DNA from: Calliopum simillimum
Taxonomy: Eukaryota; Arthropoda; Insecta; Diptera; Lauxaniidae
Length of the DNA: 64,000 nucleotides
Direction: 5' to 3'
Assembly (NCBI GenBank): GCA_951812925.1
Contig: OX638370.1
Span: forward strand, 32,049,948-32,113,947
In this document: positions 47,697 through 58,484 of the stretch, piece after piece
How the letters are laid out: each line of letters opens with the position of its first letter
How positions within the stretch are numbered: the first letter of the stretch is position 1
Notes under the pieces: model-generated
Seen by the model: only the letters and a program-made list of their open reading frames with translations
Database searches by the model: none
What the model was told of the DNA's origin: nothing
Translations under genes and position numbers: made by a program

Positions 47697-47728
47697 CTTG
47701 ACACTGAAAACCTTGCTTGCCAAAGCCC
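47697..47728 (-). CDS. Pkc53E: Conventional protein kinase C, 32-nt C1A micro-exon
   Basis: The exon is 32 nt, flanked by a strong acceptor (TTTATTTTTTCTAG) and a strong donor (CAAG|GTATGT). The first base completes the Trp codon of the preceding exon (the family reads DFIW here). It then encodes GFGKQGFQCQ and ends with one base of the next Val codon. GFGKQGFQC is a near-invariant part of the C1A domain of conventional PKCs. As I recall, vertebrate PRKCA also has a 32-nt exon at this place, so length and phase appear ancient. The upstream exon was not found in the 16.3 kb to the right, so the preceding intron must exceed that or the exon was missed. Confidence 0.95.
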
Positions 47729-48617
47729 CTAGAAAAAATAAAAGAAAAAACATATTATTAACTAAAATATAAAAGGAGTACTAAAGTTTTATTAAAAAAG
47801 AACTTGAATTTTGATTTCTTGAATAATATATAAAAAATGTTTATTCATGAAACATTTATACTCCAAATTAAAGTTTTTTGTTGGACACGCACGCAATGCA
47901 AAACATTTGTTCCCATATAAATCCTTACAAAAAAAATTTTTTTTTCCTTTTTCTGCAAATCTGGACTATGAAAATATGCAGAACGTGATTTTTTAATTAA
48001 AAATTTTTTTTTTGACTAATACAAAATTTTTAGAACTTAAAATGCAAAAGAGCAAAAAAAAAATGCTCTTTTGCATTTTTGGGGCACAAAAATTGCTGGT
48101 TGTGGACTAAGGACATTTTTTCTTGTTGCCAGTTTAACTTTCGAGTTAAACTGAGAGTTTCCTACATAAACATTTGTTCGTATACAGATTCAACTTATAT
48201 TCAAAATCCCAAAATCATTAAAATAAAATAATTTTTTTCAACCTTTTGTCCTAAAAAGTACCCGAAAATTTTCTCCACAATACTAACCATCAAGATAATA
48301 TATGTAAATGCTTAACCGTAACATTTCCCTTAATGCCTAAAAGTCGACCGCATTATTTGTGCAAATGTAAATGAATTTTAATAAGCTAAAGAGGTTAGCT
48401 TACAATTTTAAGACACAAATGCTTAAAATTGCCAGATCATACTCTCAGCAGTAACAACCCATTTGGAAATAATAAAAGTGATGACTAAAATTTAAAAAAG
48501 CAAAACAAAAATAATGAAGATCACTTAAGAAACCTTTGTAGTTGACACGACTTGAATTAATTGCGCCAAGTTTATGGCGTCAGTTATTATGAAATAATTA
48601 CTACATAGTTAAGATTA
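47729..48617. other. AT-rich intronic DNA of the PKC gene
   Basis: No gene was recognised. AAATGCAAAAGAGCA and TGCTCTTTTGCATTTTT (48040-48080) form a perfect short hairpin. Confidence 0.45.
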
Positions 48618-49285
48618 CACAGGCTTACAAAAAAAAAAATTCATGGCGTTTTGACCAGACTATGTGCTTCCTAGAGACTTGGACGTCCTAAATCCGAATC
48701 TCGGTTCCGTTTTTCTCCAGAACGTCTGAGAAAAAAGATTTCAAGGTCATATGGTTGTCAAAATGGCGTTCATTTGTCGCTAAGTGATGAATTCGCTAAA
48801 ATTCTGAAACTAATTTTTTGTCATTGAGTCCTTAGGTCTTAAAAAGAATATGTGGACAAAAAGGTATCTCGGACCTAGTTTCGGAGGTAAAGCCATCGGA
48901 AGATCCAGATATATCTTCTATGAAAACCGCTATAAGTTGGGAACCCCTGGATGGATTTGGAAAATATTGGTGTCTTATGAAAAGTATATTTTTGTTGTTG
49001 GTGGTGTTGATTTATTTGTTGTTGTTTAATAGACTGTCAAAATACCTTTCATATGACACCAATATTTCACAAATCCATCCAGGGGTTCTCAACTTATAGC
49101 GGTTTTCATAGAAGATATATCCAGATCTTCCGTTGGCTATATCTCCGAAACTAAGTCCGCGATACCCTTTTTGAGCACATATTCTTTTTAAGGACTAAGA
49201 ACTCAATGATAAAAAATTTGTTTCAGAATTATATCGAATTTATCACTAAACGACATATGACCTCCATATTGCCTTGAAATATTGA
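48618..49285. mobile_element. MITE family B, copy 1 (right end lost)
   Basis: It begins CACAGGCTTACAAAAAAAAA and has a left arm to about 48990, a TTGTTG-rich centre, and an inverted right arm from about 49040. The right arm matches the copy at 62572-63471 only to about 49281, then stops short of the terminal TGTAAACCTGTG. The centre is shorter than in the other copy. No coding sequence is present. Confidence 0.85.
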
Positions 49286-49424
49286 AATATGACTGACATC
49301 GGCATTCATCGATGACTCTGCGAATGTTCATTAGAACTTAAATATATTCTAAAATCAAAGCCTATGTTATAAAATCTAAATTTAGCTGTAATTTGCTTTA
49401 GAAATTTAGTTGAAATAGAATTGC

Positions 49425-49805
49425 ACAATAGTCAAAATTCGACAAATGTATTTAATAATTTTAGTACTTTTTGGACACACAGTACTTTTTTTTGCTATTT
49501 GGTACAAAATCAAAAAGCTCATTTATCATCCCTGGTACAATGACAAATGTGAAACGTAAACAAAACCGAACCTTTGTGCTTTATCCTCTTTTCTGCTCTA
49601 TATGACCGCGTATTTTGTTGTTGTTTATATTAAAAATTTTGTATTTAATTTTGGCAGACTTAAAGACAACATATTAAAACAATTTTAACTTTGTGCACAT
49701 CTGCACACAAATACCTTTCTAATGGTGGATAATTCAAAGTCGTACTCCATTTCTAACATATTTAAAAAAGGTGGACAAGTTTATGGCTTGCGTATTAATA
49801 CATAA
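49425..49805. repeat. Direct repeat family C, copy 1
   Basis: GTCAAAATTCGAC, TAATTTTAGTACTTTTTGG, TGACCGCGTATTTTGTTGTT, TCTGCACACAAATACCTTTC and CAAAGTCGTACTCCATT appear here in the same order as at 51600-51915. No coding sequence or terminal repeats were found. Confidence 0.8.
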
Positions 49806-50367
49806 ATTTTCTAAGAAAAGAAGTAAAAATATCAAATACAATTTTTCCTACAAGGTACTTTAAACACACAAACATATCTATGCATATAAATAATTAGAAA
49901 GCCTTCATTGTCAACTACACATATAGTAAGTAAGTAGATGTCTTTTCAACATTTTGCCTGCAGCAATAGCACTAATACTGATGCTAACAAACAAAAGCAC
50001 TTCAAAGGCTCCTTTTAGAAGTACTTACTTACTTAAAATATTACAAAGTGAAATAAAACATGTATGTATATTATTTGATAGTTGTTATTTATTTATGTAA
50101 ACTTAAAACCTAAAAGACTACTACTAAATTGCCAGGATACCCACTCGTTTTGTTACTTAACAGTAGAAAATTTAATTTTGTTTTAAGACACTTTCGCGTT
50201 GCATCAAAATTAACTCAAACAGCATGTTGCGCATAGATTGCACACTCTGCAATGGTAAACCGCAAATGGCATTTTTGTTGCACGCGCTGACTGTAAGTAA
50301 CATAATTAGGGTGAATGTTATAACAAAAATTTTCGGTTTAACAACTTTTCAACAAAGGCTGACTAAC
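49806..50367. other. AT-rich intronic DNA
   Basis: No gene was recognised. A frame at 50224-50409 contains a GTAAGT but no conserved domain. Confidence 0.4.
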
Positions 50368-50699
50368 AGGCTAGACAGACGAAAGCTTAAATCCGGATTA
50401 AAGTCGTAATAATGCGAGTCTTTTATTGCATGATCTTAGGCATTTTTTAAACACATATTTCATAGACATTGAGGAAAAGAAAATTTCCCAATTCCCAAAA
50501 AATTCTAATTACTTTTCTGATGCTTATCTCACTATGAATCTTGTTTTTGATGTTTTAGAATTTTTTGGTCCCAGAACTGGGAATTTTTTTTAGTCAATGT
50601 TCATGAAATATGTATTTAAAATATGCCTAAAATCATGCAATAAAAAGATTCGCATTATTGCGACTATAATCCGGGCTTAAGCTGTCGTCTGTCTAGCCT
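50368..50699. mobile_element. 332-bp hairpin MITE
   Basis: The terminal inverted repeats start AGGCTAGACAGACGAAAGCT and continue for about 105 bp with roughly nine mismatches in ten-odd blocks (for example GTCGTAATAATGCGAGTCTT against its inverted partner). The loop of about 120 bp includes opposed TTCCCAATTCCC and GGGAATTTTTT runs. No target duplication is clear. Confidence 0.85.
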
Positions 50700-51095
50700 A
50701 TAAGAAATCTGATTTTTTTATGAAATATATTTGGTACATAATTTTGTGTAAGCTTTAAAATTACGAGTAAAATATCAAAAAAGAGTATTTCGAGCTATCC
50801 ATTTTTTTTAACCAGCTATTAGCCTTGGAAAAGTGGATTGTAAGAAAAAATATACAATAGTAAACAGATTTCATACATTTATTGAGGACTAAAGTCTCTG
50901 TATCCCGCTTGTTATTTAGGGTGTATTGCATAAGGTAACAAAGCTTCTAGGAGGTGATAGAAAAAAAGTAGAGTGACTAAAAATTGCACCTGGGGGGTCT
51001 AAAATGTACCCCTGAGAAGTTAAAGGGTTAAAACTGATTTTCTGTCTTGCTTTACAAAAAATTTGTTTTTTGTGTCACCCTAGCGTTTTAGAGCA

Positions 51096-51605
51096 AAGCT
51101 AATTATATGAGCTTTCTGCAAGTGTATTTTGTTTGTAGGGCTTAACAGAAATTTCGTAAAGTTCTGGAGTTTTAAAGTTGATATATTAAATTTTTTTTCC
51201 TATTTTTTGACTTTGTCGGCCATTTGAGTATGAAAAAGGTTCTATTAACATACCGTTTCATTATTCTTTTTGGAATTCCCGATAAAATTTCTATAATTCG
51301 GTAGTACATTTGTCATACCAATTCTTTTATTTGAGGTTGGAAAAAATACTTTTCTATGTAGCACACGGGTAACTCGCATGCGTTGCGCTGCCCTTTATCG
51401 ACTGGAGCCTCCAAACGGATTGTTCTTGAAAAGTTTTTTTTTTGGCTTCAATTAAAAAAATTGATCTGACAGATGTACTACTGAATTAATGGAAAATTAA
51501 CGAGGACTGTATATTATCTTTTTCATACTAAAATGGCCGCCAAAGTCAAAAAATAGGAAACAAATTTAAAATGTCAATTTTGTATTAAACATATACTGGA
51601 ATCGC
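51096..51605. mobile_element. Hairpin MITE family D, fullest copy
   Basis: The left arm (GTTTTAAAGTTGATATATTA, then CCTATTTTTTGACTTTGTCG, then AATTCGGTAGTACATTTGTC) pairs with the inverted right arm at about 51455-51600. The centre (near 51350-51440) is the only GC-richer part. A split copy of the same family brackets the GC-rich block at 44651-46550. Confidence 0.8.
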
Positions 51606-51915
51606 CCAATGGTCAAAATTCGACCAAAAATTTTGTGAATAATTTTGGTACTTTTTGGTTACTTAGTACTTTTTTTGCTATTTAGAAAAGCTCATCTGTG
51701 TTTTATCCTTTTTCCAGCTCTGTGTGACCGCGTATTTTGTCGTTGTTAATTTTGAAAAATTTGTATTTAATTTTGGAAAGCTTAAGGGCAACATATATTT
51801 GTGCACATCTGCGCACAAATACCTTTCTAATGGTGTAAAATCCAAAGTCGTACTCCATTGCTAACATAGTAAAAAAAAGGAGGACAAACTTTTGTCTTGC
51901 GTATTCATATATAGA
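51600..51915. repeat. Direct repeat family C, copy 2
   Basis: This is the second copy of the unit at 49425-49805, slightly shorter, beginning CGCCCAATGGTCAAAATTCG and ending near TTGTCTTGCGTATTCAT. Both copies lie near inverted-repeat MITEs and may be part of a larger composite repeat. Confidence 0.8.
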
Positions 51916-53812
51916 TTTTTTATATTAATTTTTGTAAAGAAGATTCACATTGATTTTTTTGGTGGCCACTTATCAAACTGTGCATATTATCGTATAAGAC
52001 TTAAGTACAAACAAGAAGATAAAAACTAAATAAACATTGAGTGCATCGGAGTTAGAATATTTTAACGAGCGTAACTCCGCCTTAAATTGTTACTCATTTT
52101 ATTTTTGAGCCTTTCATGCAAATATTCCCTCAGTACTTTAAAATGTGGTTTGCACACATCCTGATTTGTTAAATGCAAGTTAAACTCATTTTGTGTTGAA
52201 TACTGTGAGTTTCTAGTAAAATTTCGACGCTTAGGCACAATTATTTTATTTCCGATGCCACATAAGGAGCTTTATTATACTAAATCTTTATAGTTGTTGC
52301 TTGCTCTATAAAAATGTTAATTTTGAGTGATGACTCCATGTAAAGATAAGTTGAGTAAAAGTTTGTGCGGTATAAGTTATAAATTAACTTTTCTTTTAAA
52401 ATTTTGAGTAATTGTTCTTTAAGTTCAGTTCACAAAGAAATCTGATATAAAGTAAGCTCAAAGGTCGATTTAATAATTATCCAAAAACATGTTGGCTTTT
52501 GTTCCAGTTCCCATATTTCAGCTTCGATACAACATGAGCTACTGCGTCAAATTAACTTTGCATGACTTGTATTTGCTTAATAGAAATATTAATTTTGATT
52601 GATGGCCGCTATAGAACAGCCATAATGCTTGTAAGTAATTGAAGTCAAAGTTAGCATTTTTAAATTGAAAAAATTAAAAGTGACATCCACCTTTTTGCAT
52701 AAATGAATGCAGCTTTGTTAACCACTTGACCATTAGTACAAGTGCTAGTTGGCACACTGCAAAAGCTTACACACACACACACACACACACACATTAACAA
52801 ATATACACTTTGTTACCAAATATTATTATTAAGCTTTCTGCAAGTTTGTGTGTGAGGAAAATGTCATTAAATGAAATTGCCAAGATTGCATAAAAATTTT
52901 CACTTTGCCAACGTTGCTACTGCTGGCTGGCTGGCTGTTGTGGCTTTTGCCTTAATAAATGCAAATTGAAAATTCTAATCTAAATTGCTATCTTAATTGT
53001 TATCATCGCAATATGTGTTAAAGTCTTGTTGATTACTATAGTACTATGTTGATTGCCATGAATTTCTGTGTGTGTGTGTGTTCATTAGACTGCTTCTTTT
53101 TTAAACAATTTTTCTTCTGGTCTTTTAATTGCAAAATATTATTTTTTTAAATGATGCTAAAGTTTAAAAACTGTATTAAAAAACTTACAAAGTGATATCT
53201 TCACGAAAAAAATTAAAATGCTCTTTTTTTTATAAAAAACTCGCATATTCCATTCAGTGGTATTAGCTCTATTCGTTTTGACTTTTACGAGATAAACAAA
53301 AGAATGTTTAGAAAAGTAATTTTTTCCCATACAAGCCATACTAAAAACAAAGAAGAGGCTGTACTTTCAATTATGAAACCTGTTTGTAAAAAGAAAATGA
53401 ATAAAATAAAAATGAAGCAGTCTTATGTTCATAGTGCAATTTTCCAAAGGGTTTGCACACCTACGTTTAATATTCACATTGTACATGTTGAGCTTGAGTG
53501 AATTTGCCATAAAATTAAAATTTTTAATTGAAAAGTATTTTTTGTGCTTTAATTTTATTACATTTTTGAAATTTGAAAGGATTTTAATTTGAGGTCAGAG
53601 TTTAGATGAATGAATTTTTAATAGCGTAATTTTTCATTTAAATATTTCCTTATTACGAAAAAAAAAAAAATAAATTCTCAAAAACAAAATTTTATATTTG
53701 GGAGTACATATGAGGAGTCTGCTAGCGTTTCAAGACATTTTTTATTAATGAAATACTTCAGCACAGTGTCGCCTGCAAATATCTTGACGGTACTTCGATA
53801 TGAAAGAAAAAT
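51916..53812. other. AT-rich intronic DNA with a (CA)n microsatellite
   Basis: No gene was recognised. A CA dinucleotide repeat lies at 52769-52793, a GCTGGCTGGCTG run near 52921, and a GT run near 53069-53080. Confidence 0.5.
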
Positions 53813-53890
53813 TAGTAAAGGTGTTGGCCAAACATTAAATACCATACACTTGTGAGGAGGAAAGTTGGCGGAGCCACGTTTTTCTCCTAC
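53813..53890 (+). mobile_element. Dispersed repeat family A, 5' fragment
   Basis: TTAGTAAAGGTGTTGGCCAA, then ACATTAAATACCATACAC, then a degenerate GGAGCCACG core match the start of the family A element. The remainder is absent. Confidence 0.7.
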
Positions 53891-54329
53891 AAATCATCGC
53901 TTCGTATAAAATGCTTATTATTATTTATCATATTTTTATATCTTAGTTACTAATCATTTCGTAGTTTTTTGCTATAATAGGTGCGTTTTTTTCGGCATTC
54001 TATCTGGACTTTCTTTAGCACTTTACGATAAATGTATGGGAAAGCAACAACAAATAGCGCTAAGCTAATGCACTTTAAATTAAAGTGGTAAGTTCCGCGG
54101 CTAAATATTGTTGCCGTTTGACTCCGTTTTATATTGATTATTAATCGGTTTTTATTGTGACTTCGCATTTGTTATCGATTGCAAGTTGACATTTGTGTTT
54201 TGTTGACGTTTGTGTCTTGTTTTAATTTATTTTTTTTTTTGCAATTGCTTCTTCAGATTTGCATAAAGAACATTTTGAGAAAATATTTTATTTTATTAAT
54301 GGAGCAAATAGAGGCAAAAATTAAGAAGC

Positions 54330-55690
54330 TGGTGTGCCGTTATTGGGTGTAAAATCAGTGCCAGCACCATTACTTCGTAATCATTTCGGAGGGACTGCAC
54401 AAACGCTGTTATCGCTGTTGCAGCGTTTTATGGAGACAACAAATCAATCGGTCATTAAATACAATTAAATACATCATTGGAAAATTTAAATGGCACTCCT
54501 TGTGCAAAACTGCTTGCAGCTATACACGAATATCGACCGGATCGCTGCGATGTTCGTCAGACTTGCTTGGATAACCTTACTGAAAGAGGGGCACATACAT
54601 TTGGTCAGTCTTGATTTGAATTTTGTGTGTGAATGCATTACCACTGCTCACTGATGTTAGTGCAACTGATCTATGTATGTCTGATCGTGTTGAGATCATT
54701 TCAGGCGATTCCAATTGCATTAAGGAGTTGCTTTAAGAATGCGTGCGCCCTGCATGCGCAACACAACAGTTGGCCGATCAATATCATGCGTCGGTATCGC
54801 GCATTATTTCCCAAATTAACAAAGTTTTAAATGCTCCTTTTGGTGATGTGGCAAAAGATGTAATTTTAACTTTCTCCATTGTATTCCAAGTATGTGGTGA
54901 ATTTTTCAGGTAAAAAAACAAATCTAATAGATTTCAAAGTACTGAACTAATTAAAATTGTTTTTTTTTAGCGCTAAATTGGCACTACGCTTGCTGAATGT
55001 TATGATACCCAAAGCGCTCTATGCATACAAATTGAACATTTAATTATTGCAGTTGAGCCCTGAACCAGTGTTCAAAACGATATCACTCACTAATTCCAAG
55101 GGTGAAGTAATGCTGGAAAAATCCTGGCTGCTTCCATTATTACGTGAAGATGCTTCTGGTGCAACATTTAAATTTCAAAGATGTACTACCACTAGCATTA
55201 GATTGCAACACGGAATGACATCAATTTGCAGATGAAATACAAGTGTCTATGTCACACACCAATGAGCTGCTCTGCTGTCAGTTGTGGGGTCTATTCCCAG
55301 GTTTTTGTCTTCAACCAAAAGATCGCAAAAATTTAGGAAATCAGGAAACATTAGGAAATACGCTGAATAATAACTCAGAATTTAATGCACCAATTTTTAA
55401 TGGACTCATTGAGTTAATAAACAATGAAGAGGAGACGGAAATACACGACGCTTTAGGAAAGTTTTCAAATAACTTTTTACCACGCCTCTTCAATACTTAT
55501 ACGCAAAAACCTAATGGCATGAATGCGGCTGATTTACGTAAAGTATCCTTGGAAGTTATTAAAGTAATAAAAATTTATTATTATTTTGTATAAAAAATTT
55601 AAAACCTTTTGATTCTTGCAGTTGTGCTTGGGCAAAACGCCAGCAGACGTTTCAAAAGATCTATTTGAAAGCGCTTAAAATCAACTAAAA
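54330..55690 (+). pseudogene. RRP12 (ribosome-biogenesis HEAT-repeat protein) fragment, decayed
   Basis: RRP12 is a nucleolar HEAT-repeat protein needed for export and maturation of ribosomal subunits. Recognisable blocks are VPAPLLRNHFGGTAQTLL (54358 on), APFGDVAKDVILTFSIVFQV (54830 on), LEKSWLLPLLRED (about 55115), SHTNELLCCQLWGLFPGFC (55249 on), and FSNNFLPRLFNTYTQKPNG followed by LRKVSLEVIK (55460-55565). GT-AG introns remain at about 54911-54970 and 55563-55620, the latter followed by LGKTPADVSKDLFESA. Lesions include a frameshift near 55170, a TGA in place of a Trp codon near 55208, and a stop after SVIKYN. Large parts of the gene between the first and second blocks are missing. Confidence 0.8.
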
Positions 55691-56069
55691 ATTCTCGTGC
55701 GCTTAAAAGCGCTGTTAAAATTTCACGTAAAAGTATTCAAAGGTGCGAAGAGCAAGACATAAAAATTTTATAAAAAATGAATTTATTTATTTTTAAAATA
55801 TTTATTATAAAAATCTTGTAAAGAAAAACAGTTTGAAAGCAAAACTTGTTGAATTGATAACTGTATAAAATAAAGAACATAATTATTATGTAAAGCCAAT
55901 AATGCAAATTTTTTTTAAGTTTATACTTATTTGGAACATTAAACACATTAAAAGTATTAAAATAACTTCTGGCTGTAAATGACCTGAGAAAATTGCTGAA
56001 AACATTTATTTTTGCATACAAAAGTTGAACTCGTATTTGTATACGATTAATTACACATTTACAGTTTAT
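55691..56069. other. AT-rich DNA between the convergent gene fragments
   Basis: It is very AT-rich, with AATAAA-type signals on both strands, and lies where the RRP12 and TANGO2 fragments converge. It could be the remains of their 3' untranslated regions; nothing else was recognised. Confidence 0.4.
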
Positions 56070-56887
56070 TTAAATCGTCAAAGTGTGCTTCTCAATCAAG
56101 CCTGTTCCGTAATACGTGTGGTTTCAAGTACTTTTCATTTAGGAGGCTTATTGATGAAAATGGTGAGTCACACGATAAAAAGTATTAGAATCTTTTTTGT
56201 GGAGAATTACAGGTTCTACAAATAACATTGACTTGCAATAACGAAAAATTAACCGTTTAGGAAACATTTTTAAAAATCTGCAAAAAGTCTAAATATTCGT
56301 CATTACCGAATATTTTCGAAACAGTTACTTTTTAATAAATACAAACGAATATTATTTGTAGAACCTGTAATTCCCCGCAAGAAAGATTCCCATGCTTTTT
56401 ATAGTGTGACTTACCATTTTCATCAAAAAGCCTTAAGTGAAAAGTAATTAAAATCACGGGAATTACGGAACAGGCCTGAATATGTGTCGTTGTCCACTTA
56501 TCATGTTGATCCACTCCAGCCATTATCTCATCATGAAAATACAATTTATTCCTGTCATCTTATAAAATTATCGTATGCGTACGGTTGCCATAACCGGCTT
56601 CTGGTATATGCACATTTAATGCACTTAAGTGTTTTCCCCAATTTGGTGCTCGTCGTTGTAGTTCCTCGTCAGGCCAAAATTTATCTCTGCACTTCAGTAG
56701 TTTCTGGCATTGTTGTGCCAACTTGTCACGTGTCAATGAACTGGACGTTTGTCCATTAAAATCATCTACAATTTCTTCAAAACGTTCCTGACCATGACGT
56801 ACTTTTTCGAAATGTGCTGATGATAAACTATTACCAAAACCAAAGTAGCGACCTTCTTCATATTGATCAAGACCCGGTGGTACATTG
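56070..56887 (-). pseudogene. TANGO2 C-terminal fragment, interrupted by a MITE
   Basis: TANGO2 (NRDE family) is a conserved protein linked to Golgi organisation and metabolism. The minus-strand frame from 56887 follows a splice-acceptor-like CTTTGTAG and reads NVPPGLDQYEEGRYFGFGNS, FEKVRHGQERFEEIVDDF, DKFWPDEELQRRAPNWGKHL, LNVHIPEAGYGNRTHTIIL, then a TAA at 56560-56562, and then FHDEIMAGVDQHDKWTTTHI. A hairpin MITE (56098-56482) splits the last codons; beyond it EKHTLTI and a stop complete the C-terminus. Only the last part of the gene is present. Upstream it runs directly into the p32 fragment. Confidence 0.85.
56098..56482. mobile_element. Hairpin MITE in the TANGO2 fragment
   Basis: Two arms of about 130 bp, starting GCCTGTTCCGTAAT, face each other (56098-56232 and 56352-56482) around a 120-bp loop. 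The arms contain TGATGAAAATGGT(A/G)AGTCACAC and GAATTACAGGTTCTACAAAT. The interrupted TANGO2 coding sequence resumes on the far side, with a possible ATT(C/G)AG duplication at the junctions. Confidence 0.85.
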
Positions 56888-56895
56888 CTACAAAG

Positions 56896-57559
56896 TGGTC
56901 AGACATTTTTTCAACAAATTCATTGCTGATACCCTTCTCTTCAAGTAAATTCATAAGTAAATCATATAGACAACCATCGAGCACATCTCCGGCAACAGCA
57001 ACAGCGTATACTTTATCATTCCACTCGCTTTCAAAAATGAACCTTTCATCAATTTTTTGGTCATTATATTAGCCTTCCTGTGGTGTTCCTTGTAGGATAT
57101 TGTGGCTTGCTACGCATTTCACCCATTCGGGCTTATCAGCATTTAGATCAATTTCGGGTTCTTCCTCAGTGTCAACTAAATGATTTACGTTGAAACTGAC
57201 GACAACGGCTCTACATCAGCGCCTTGCAATTTAACAGTGAATCCATCCAAAGCAGTTGGCACAGCTTTGGCATTTTGTGCCTTACGCTCTGCGACAGTTT
57301 CTTCAGTTAAAAACTCAACCAATTCGCGTTCACCCTTGGTGTGAATGTGATGTTTAATACCACAGCCGCAGCTGCACCCTAAGCTTGGCTTTTGAACATT
57401 TAAAACCGTAGCATGTCCATTACCCTAATATTCTTGGATTTTTCGACATGTGCCAAATGCTGTAAGGTTGCGTTTACCGAAAACATTTTTCAGCGAATTT
57501 GCCTTGGCACTAGCGGCGATATTGAAAAAACGTAATGTGGCTTTGTTCAAGTTATTCAT
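56896..57559 (-). pseudogene. C1QBP/p32 (MAM33 family) fragment, decayed
   Basis: p32 is an acidic mitochondrial matrix protein of the MAM33 family. From ATG at 57559 the minus strand reads NNLNKATLRFFNIAASAKAN. Blocks HTKGERELVEFLTEETVAER and AVPTALDGFTVKLQGADVE, then NVNHLVDTEEEPEIDLNADK, then KVYAVAVAGDVLDGCLYDLL and EEKGISNEFVEKMSD are typical of the family. Stops (for example after CRKIQEY, near 57430), frame changes and an internal deletion between the second and later blocks make it dead. The end of the p32 match (about 56896) joins the TANGO2 fragment directly. Upstream of the ATG is promoter-like DNA up to the element edge at 57755. Confidence 0.85.
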
Positions 57560-57759
57560 TTTTCTGTATTTTTAGAAAACTATTTAATTTTTTTCAAAGT
57601 TAACCAGAAAAAAAAAACCAAAACATAAACAAATGTCAGCTGTTAATAAAGAAGAACATAATTTTTGAAAGTGCTATTCACAATGCAGCGTTTTGTTCGA
57701 CCACAGTTAGCACATTTAAGCCCACTTTAAGCCCACTTGCCACGAAAACGCACCTAATA

Positions 57760-58267
57760 TATTATTATTTTTTAAGGAAAGCCAACTCAAACACATAAAA
57801 TATAATCAATTTTATTATTGTTAATAAAAATAAGGATTTATTATCGTGAATAAGTACTTAGCCAAGAAAAATAAGCATAGAATTGGTTTTGGGTAAAATC
57901 CCCACCACATCACTAAAAGTGGTATAAACGGCAACACTACACAACAGCTGTTTTTAACACACAGCTGTCATTCGATTTGTTCAATGTCAAAGAATCATAG
58001 CAAAAATTTAGACACACAGCAGTTGATCGTGAAAGTCTTTGGGTGGCCGGCGAACGGCCAACAACAGCAGCAGCAGCTGTAAACAAAAGTAGCAGACATG
58101 GCGGAAAGCAGGAACCGAGAAGAAAACCAGGTATTTGCTGAGTTAAAGTAATAGTAGTGGGGCGTAGTAGCGCAGAGACCGCGTCACTAAGCACACGTAG
58201 CCCGATATAGTCGATGAGAAGAGGATTGTAGTCGTAAGCGTAGTACGGGGGGATAGTGCTCAGTGGC
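57760..58267. other. CpG-richer promoter-like segment
   Basis: CAGCTG motifs lie at about 57945 and 57961. A GCCGGCGAACGGCCAACAAC stretch near 58047 and a CAG run near 58065-58076 precede a possible start codon at 58098. The composition resembles a fly transcription start region. This is inference only. Confidence 0.35.
58098..58130 (+). CDS. Possible first coding exon of an unidentified gene
   Basis: The ATG at 58098 is followed by 11 codons (MAESRNREENQ) and a plausible splice donor CCAG|GTATTTG. The upstream segment is GC-richer than the surroundings and lacks transposon signatures. If real, it belongs to a gene on the plus strand, opposite to the PKC gene. I do not recognise the protein, and no second exon was found in the remaining 5.9 kb. 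It may equally be chance. Confidence 0.25.
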
Positions 58268-58462
58268 GTAGGTGTAAGCAGCCCGATACGATATCAGCTA
58301 CCCACGACTAAAGAGTACGCGTTCAAGAGAATACCATTGCGTTAGGTGTGAGCAGCCCGATACGATATCAGCTACTCGCAGTTAGAGAGTACGCATTCAA
58401 GAGAATACCATTGAGTTAGGTGTGAGCAGCACGATACTATATCAGCTACTCACGGCTATACC
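58268..58462. repeat. 75-bp tandem repeat, about 2.6 units
   Basis: The unit starts TAGGTGTGAGCAGCCCGATA, continues CGATATCAGCTACTC, and ends AGAGAATACCATTG. Units begin near 58269, 58344 and 58418, the last being truncated. A related CCCGATATAGTCGATGAG phrase lies at 58200. Identity between units is high, so the array is young. It is CpG-containing, unlike the other tandem arrays here. Confidence 0.9.
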
Positions 58463-58484
58463 GCTGGCAGAAAGGTTCGTTACA

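Larger units (their letters stand above)
53979..57755. mobile_element. Composite element carrying fragments of three host genes
   Basis: The segment is bounded by AGGTGCGTTTTTTTCGG at 53979 and the inverted AGGTGCGTTTTCG ending at 57755; with the adjacent TATAAT/TATATT the inverted match covers about 17 of 20 positions. Inside are decayed pieces of RRP12 (plus strand, 54330-55690), TANGO2 (minus, 56070-56887) and C1QBP/p32 (minus, 56896-57559), with promoter-like AT-rich DNA at both edges. The RRP12 piece keeps GT-AG introns, so the capture was of genomic DNA and not of mRNA. No transposase is present. A clear target duplication was not found. Alternatives are a segmental duplication scrap or an accidental match of two promoter motifs. 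Confidence 0.6.

Noticed and set aside
50224..50409. Frame with CTLCNGK and GTAAGT as a PKC C1A exon
   Set aside because: It is on the plus strand and does not contain the expected FCSHC or DFIW residues.
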